Assembly (NCBI GenBank): GCA_005408345.1
Contig: SEMN01000150.1
Location: 868,001 to 932,000 of the forward strand
DNA from: Macquaria australasica
Lineage: Eukaryota > Chordata > Actinopteri > Centrarchiformes > Percichthyidae
Reading direction: 5' to 3'
Length of the DNA stretch: 64,000 bases
The translations under genes and the position numbers were made by a program. Of the stretch, positions 61,668 to 64,000 are shown piece after piece. How positions within the stretch are numbered: position 1 is the stretch's first letter; each line of letters starts with the position of its first letter. The notes under the pieces were generated by a model. The model saw nothing but the letters and a program-made list of their open reading frames with translations, was not told where the DNA came from and searched no databases.

Positions 61668-62620
61668 ACACATGAATATACATACGTGTCGAATTTCCTG
61701 AGGTCTTTTATACCGTCGGGCATCACATAATTCTTTAAAGACACCACAGACTTGAGCCACATCAGTTTGACACTGGGGTGGGAAAACAAAGACAGAACAC
61801 AGGACAGTAATAACTTAGATGACTATTAATACTAGTGACCAATACATGTTGCAATCTGCAGTATGTAAATTGGGATGGGTGACACAGTGTTCTTTGTGAA
61901 TGGAGACCAGAAGACCATACAACTGATAAACTCTCATTTGGGAACTCTTTCACATTTAACACTGAACCAAAAAGTACTGTATTGGGTAATTTCATAAGTA
62001 ATGCTGTACAGCATAATCAACACACTAACATAGATAACATGAATATTACATGATATTAAGTTATACCCTTCAGCAGGGATCCACTTTGATCCATTTTGGT
62101 GGTCACACGATGGGTTTGTGGCTGTAGGGAGGAGCTCTTCACTAAAAGATGTCCGATGTATGACTTCCAAGAGGCGCATAATCTCAAATTTATCTGAGGA
62201 CTGTGGGCATGTTTCAAACCTAAAGACCAGTAACTTTTCAAAGAAGCCTGGATGGTCAGAGTAGAAATAGACCTTGATTTTATATGCCTCTCCTAGAAAC
62301 AGCATGGGAGAAAAAAAGGCGATGAAATTAGGTATATATGCAGTAATGTTACTTTGTGAAACGTGAATTAGAATAGTAAATATTTCAGAGCTGAAGACTT
62401 TCTAAAAGTTTTGTTTATTAAAAAATAATAAACACAGCATGAAATCACAATAACATTTCATTTTCTTCTGACTAACATGTTGGATTCAGTATTTTCATTG
62501 TCAAACCACTTATTGTGTTGTAACAGTTGCCTGTGCTGAGTCAACCTAACACATGACTGTCTGGAGGAAGTTACAAAAGGATTATGAACAGTAACTAAAA
62601 CAGTAACAGTAAATAAAATG

Positions 62621-62652
<32 letters not shown>

Positions 62653-64000
62653 TGTCTCAAGTGGATAGAAAATGACACATATTTTGATTATGCAGAATGG
62701 CAAAAAGTACTTCACACTGACTGAAGCCTCAGGTTTCTGTTATGACTGCAGCTCAAAGTTTGTTGTCTCTCATTCTATAACAGTTGTTGAATTCCCTTTT
62801 TGTATTTTTTTATTTTATTTATATTTTTGATGTACTATGCACGTTGGGTGACCCTTTGTTTTGGTTTAATTAAATCCTCAAGTCAAGGTAGACTATGCAC
62901 AGTCATTACCTGCACTGTTTGTGTTCTTTCTCCTTGTGAATCCACAGTTAAGAATGGTGTACATGGTATGGGCTATTGCTGGAAATTGCTACTTTGTCAC
63001 TGGTATCAATATCCAACAACCACTGAAAACTGTATAGACCCTTTTGCAGGTGGTGCATATGATTGTGTGTGTTTTCTTCATACCTGGTCCAAGAGTGTGT
63101 TGCTTGATAGTCCTGATAATGTTTCCATGACAGTCTCTCACAGAGAAAATGTTCTTTACAAGGTCAGAAGCCCAAAAAGTTAAATAAACCGTTTTGACAC
63201 CAGAGTTCTTCACAATGAGCTGCACAACTTTCTGTTGGGTAGGAAATACTGTATGTTATATGCAAACTGTCAGTATTATCACTGCAGCCATGAACAAACG
63301 CATATCCACACACACACACACAAAACATGCCCTTACTACCCACAATAATGATCACGTGCATGTTTTTGGAGCTATTAAGAAACCCTGCTTACCAAGATAA
63401 GAATTAAGACCATAAAATACAATACAATAACTAATGATATTAAGTCGTTAAGCTCTTGTGTTTGCAATGATGAGACCTAAATGTTGAGCAACAAAAATTA
63501 AAATTAATCTATATTATCACAGACTTTATGTAAATGTTTTAAATTATGGTATTATTAGAATTATTAATTAATAATCTCACTGGTTCCTCAGCTTGGTCAT
63601 TAAAAAGTACAGCTTACTAGTCCTCATAGTCTCACCTTGTTTTCATACACAGTGAGGCAGATCTTCTCTTCCATTGACGCAGGGTCTGAGGTTACAGTGA
63701 CATCATATTTATTGGCGATTAGCTGAGCCCTGTTGTGGTGGACGACAAGTAATACAACAAGGCTTGTTTGAAATTATATCATACATAAAGTGGACTTCCT
63801 AACACGTACAGTACTTCTGTTGCAAAGCTTTGCCTATGCTTTAGAATTTAGGATGTACGGCCACTATCCTTCCTGCCTAAACCAAGATCAGCTAAAGAAA
63901 TTCAGGCTGCAGGTAGAATGTGTAAATGCCAGCAAGCACAGAAGACAAGCAGACGCACGATGAAGGTTGAGAAAGCAACGACTCAGGGAGGCACCTGTCT
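55339..64000 (-). CDS. mov10: MOV10-type SF1 RNA helicase, copy 2, 5' end outside window
   Basis: Nineteen complete exons plus the last six bases of another (AGACAG before a GT donor, 64000-63995) join in frame, giving 818 residues here. Exons: 63729-63636, 63231-63084, 62292-62067, 61772-61686, 61038-60876, 60738-60584, 60238-60071, 59850-59744, 59652-59453, 59038-58935, 58123-58026, 57938-57840, 57336-57231, 57068-56951, 56877-56686, 56174-56106, 56008-55883, 55647-55559, 55447-55339. Intron positions and phases match copy 1 throughout, and six exons have identical lengths in the 3' half. Motifs: GPPGTGKT (across 59744/59652), APSNSATDLL, DEAGQ (exon 58123-58026), GDPKQLGP, LLRNYRSHP, VGSVEQFQGKE, NVAITRARALL. 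No frameshift or stop interrupts the helicase core, so it looks functional. It differs from copy 1 in motif II (Q for H) and in the C-terminus, which ends SLSLW instead of DPEWRNDL. The donor of the 56174-56106 exon has an alternative 6 bases upstream. The function is expected to be RNA unwinding and retroelement or virus restriction. Confidence 0.92.
61643..61667. repeat. (TG)n microsatellite in a mov10 copy 2 intron
   Basis: Uninterrupted TG tract of about 12 repeats, 19 bases from a splice donor. Confidence 0.9.
62621..62649. repeat. (TTA)n microsatellite in a mov10 copy 2 intron
   Basis: Uninterrupted trinucleotide tract of nearly 10 repeats. Confidence 0.95.

Noticed and set aside
1..64000. 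CRISPR arrays, bacterial operons, plasmid or phage functions
   Set aside because: No regularly spaced repeats of that kind; genes are intron-bearing vertebrate genes.

Overview
The window is vertebrate nuclear DNA, almost certainly from a ray-finned (percomorph-type) fish. The evidence is split genes with GT-AG introns, long CA/GT and CT microsatellites, many degenerate hAT-type and other miniature transposons of kinds common in teleosts, and low CpG outside a few islands. There are no bacterial-style operons. Most of the sequence is intron and intergenic DNA. Nearly all the long open frames outside the three genes are microsatellite or repeat translations.

Three protein-coding genes are supported. 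(1) A Rho-family small GTPase on the plus strand, best matched to rhoc: four coding exons at 34551-38678 that join to exactly 193 codons ending in a CQLL prenylation box. (2) A complete MOV10-type RNA helicase on the minus strand: 23 coding exons from 50841 down to 41746 that join in frame to 1000 codons. (3) A second, tandem MOV10-type helicase on the minus strand: 19 complete exons plus the last six bases of another, from the right edge down to about 55.3 kb. Its first exons lie beyond the window. The convergent rhoc > < mov10 pair matches the vertebrate RHOC-MOV10 neighbourhood.

Layout: 1-34.5 kb has no recognisable coding exon. It holds microsatellites, about ten insertions of one hAT-like repeat family, other miniature transposons, two CpG-rich patches that look like promoters or 5' exons (6.25-6.85 kb and 21.24-21.56 kb), and a few unexplained coding-like fragments. 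34.5-39.8 kb is rhoc with its 3' UTR. 39.8-40.6 kb is the convergent intergenic gap. 40.6-51.2 kb is mov10 copy 1 with a compact promoter carrying interferon-response-like sites. 51.2-54.0 kb is intergenic. 54.05-55.03 kb is a solo retroviral-type LTR with a perfect 4-bp target duplication. 55.1-64 kb is mov10 copy 2.

MOV10 proteins are cytoplasmic RNA helicases that work with UPF1, Argonaute and retroelement RNPs and restrict retroviruses and retrotransposons. The most interesting part of the window is therefore the tandem mov10 pair. Copy 1 has an ISRE-like promoter. The two copies differ in helicase motif II (DEAGH versus DEAGQ) and at the C-terminus, and a retroviral LTR sits between them. 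No wholly new system could be established from sequence alone.
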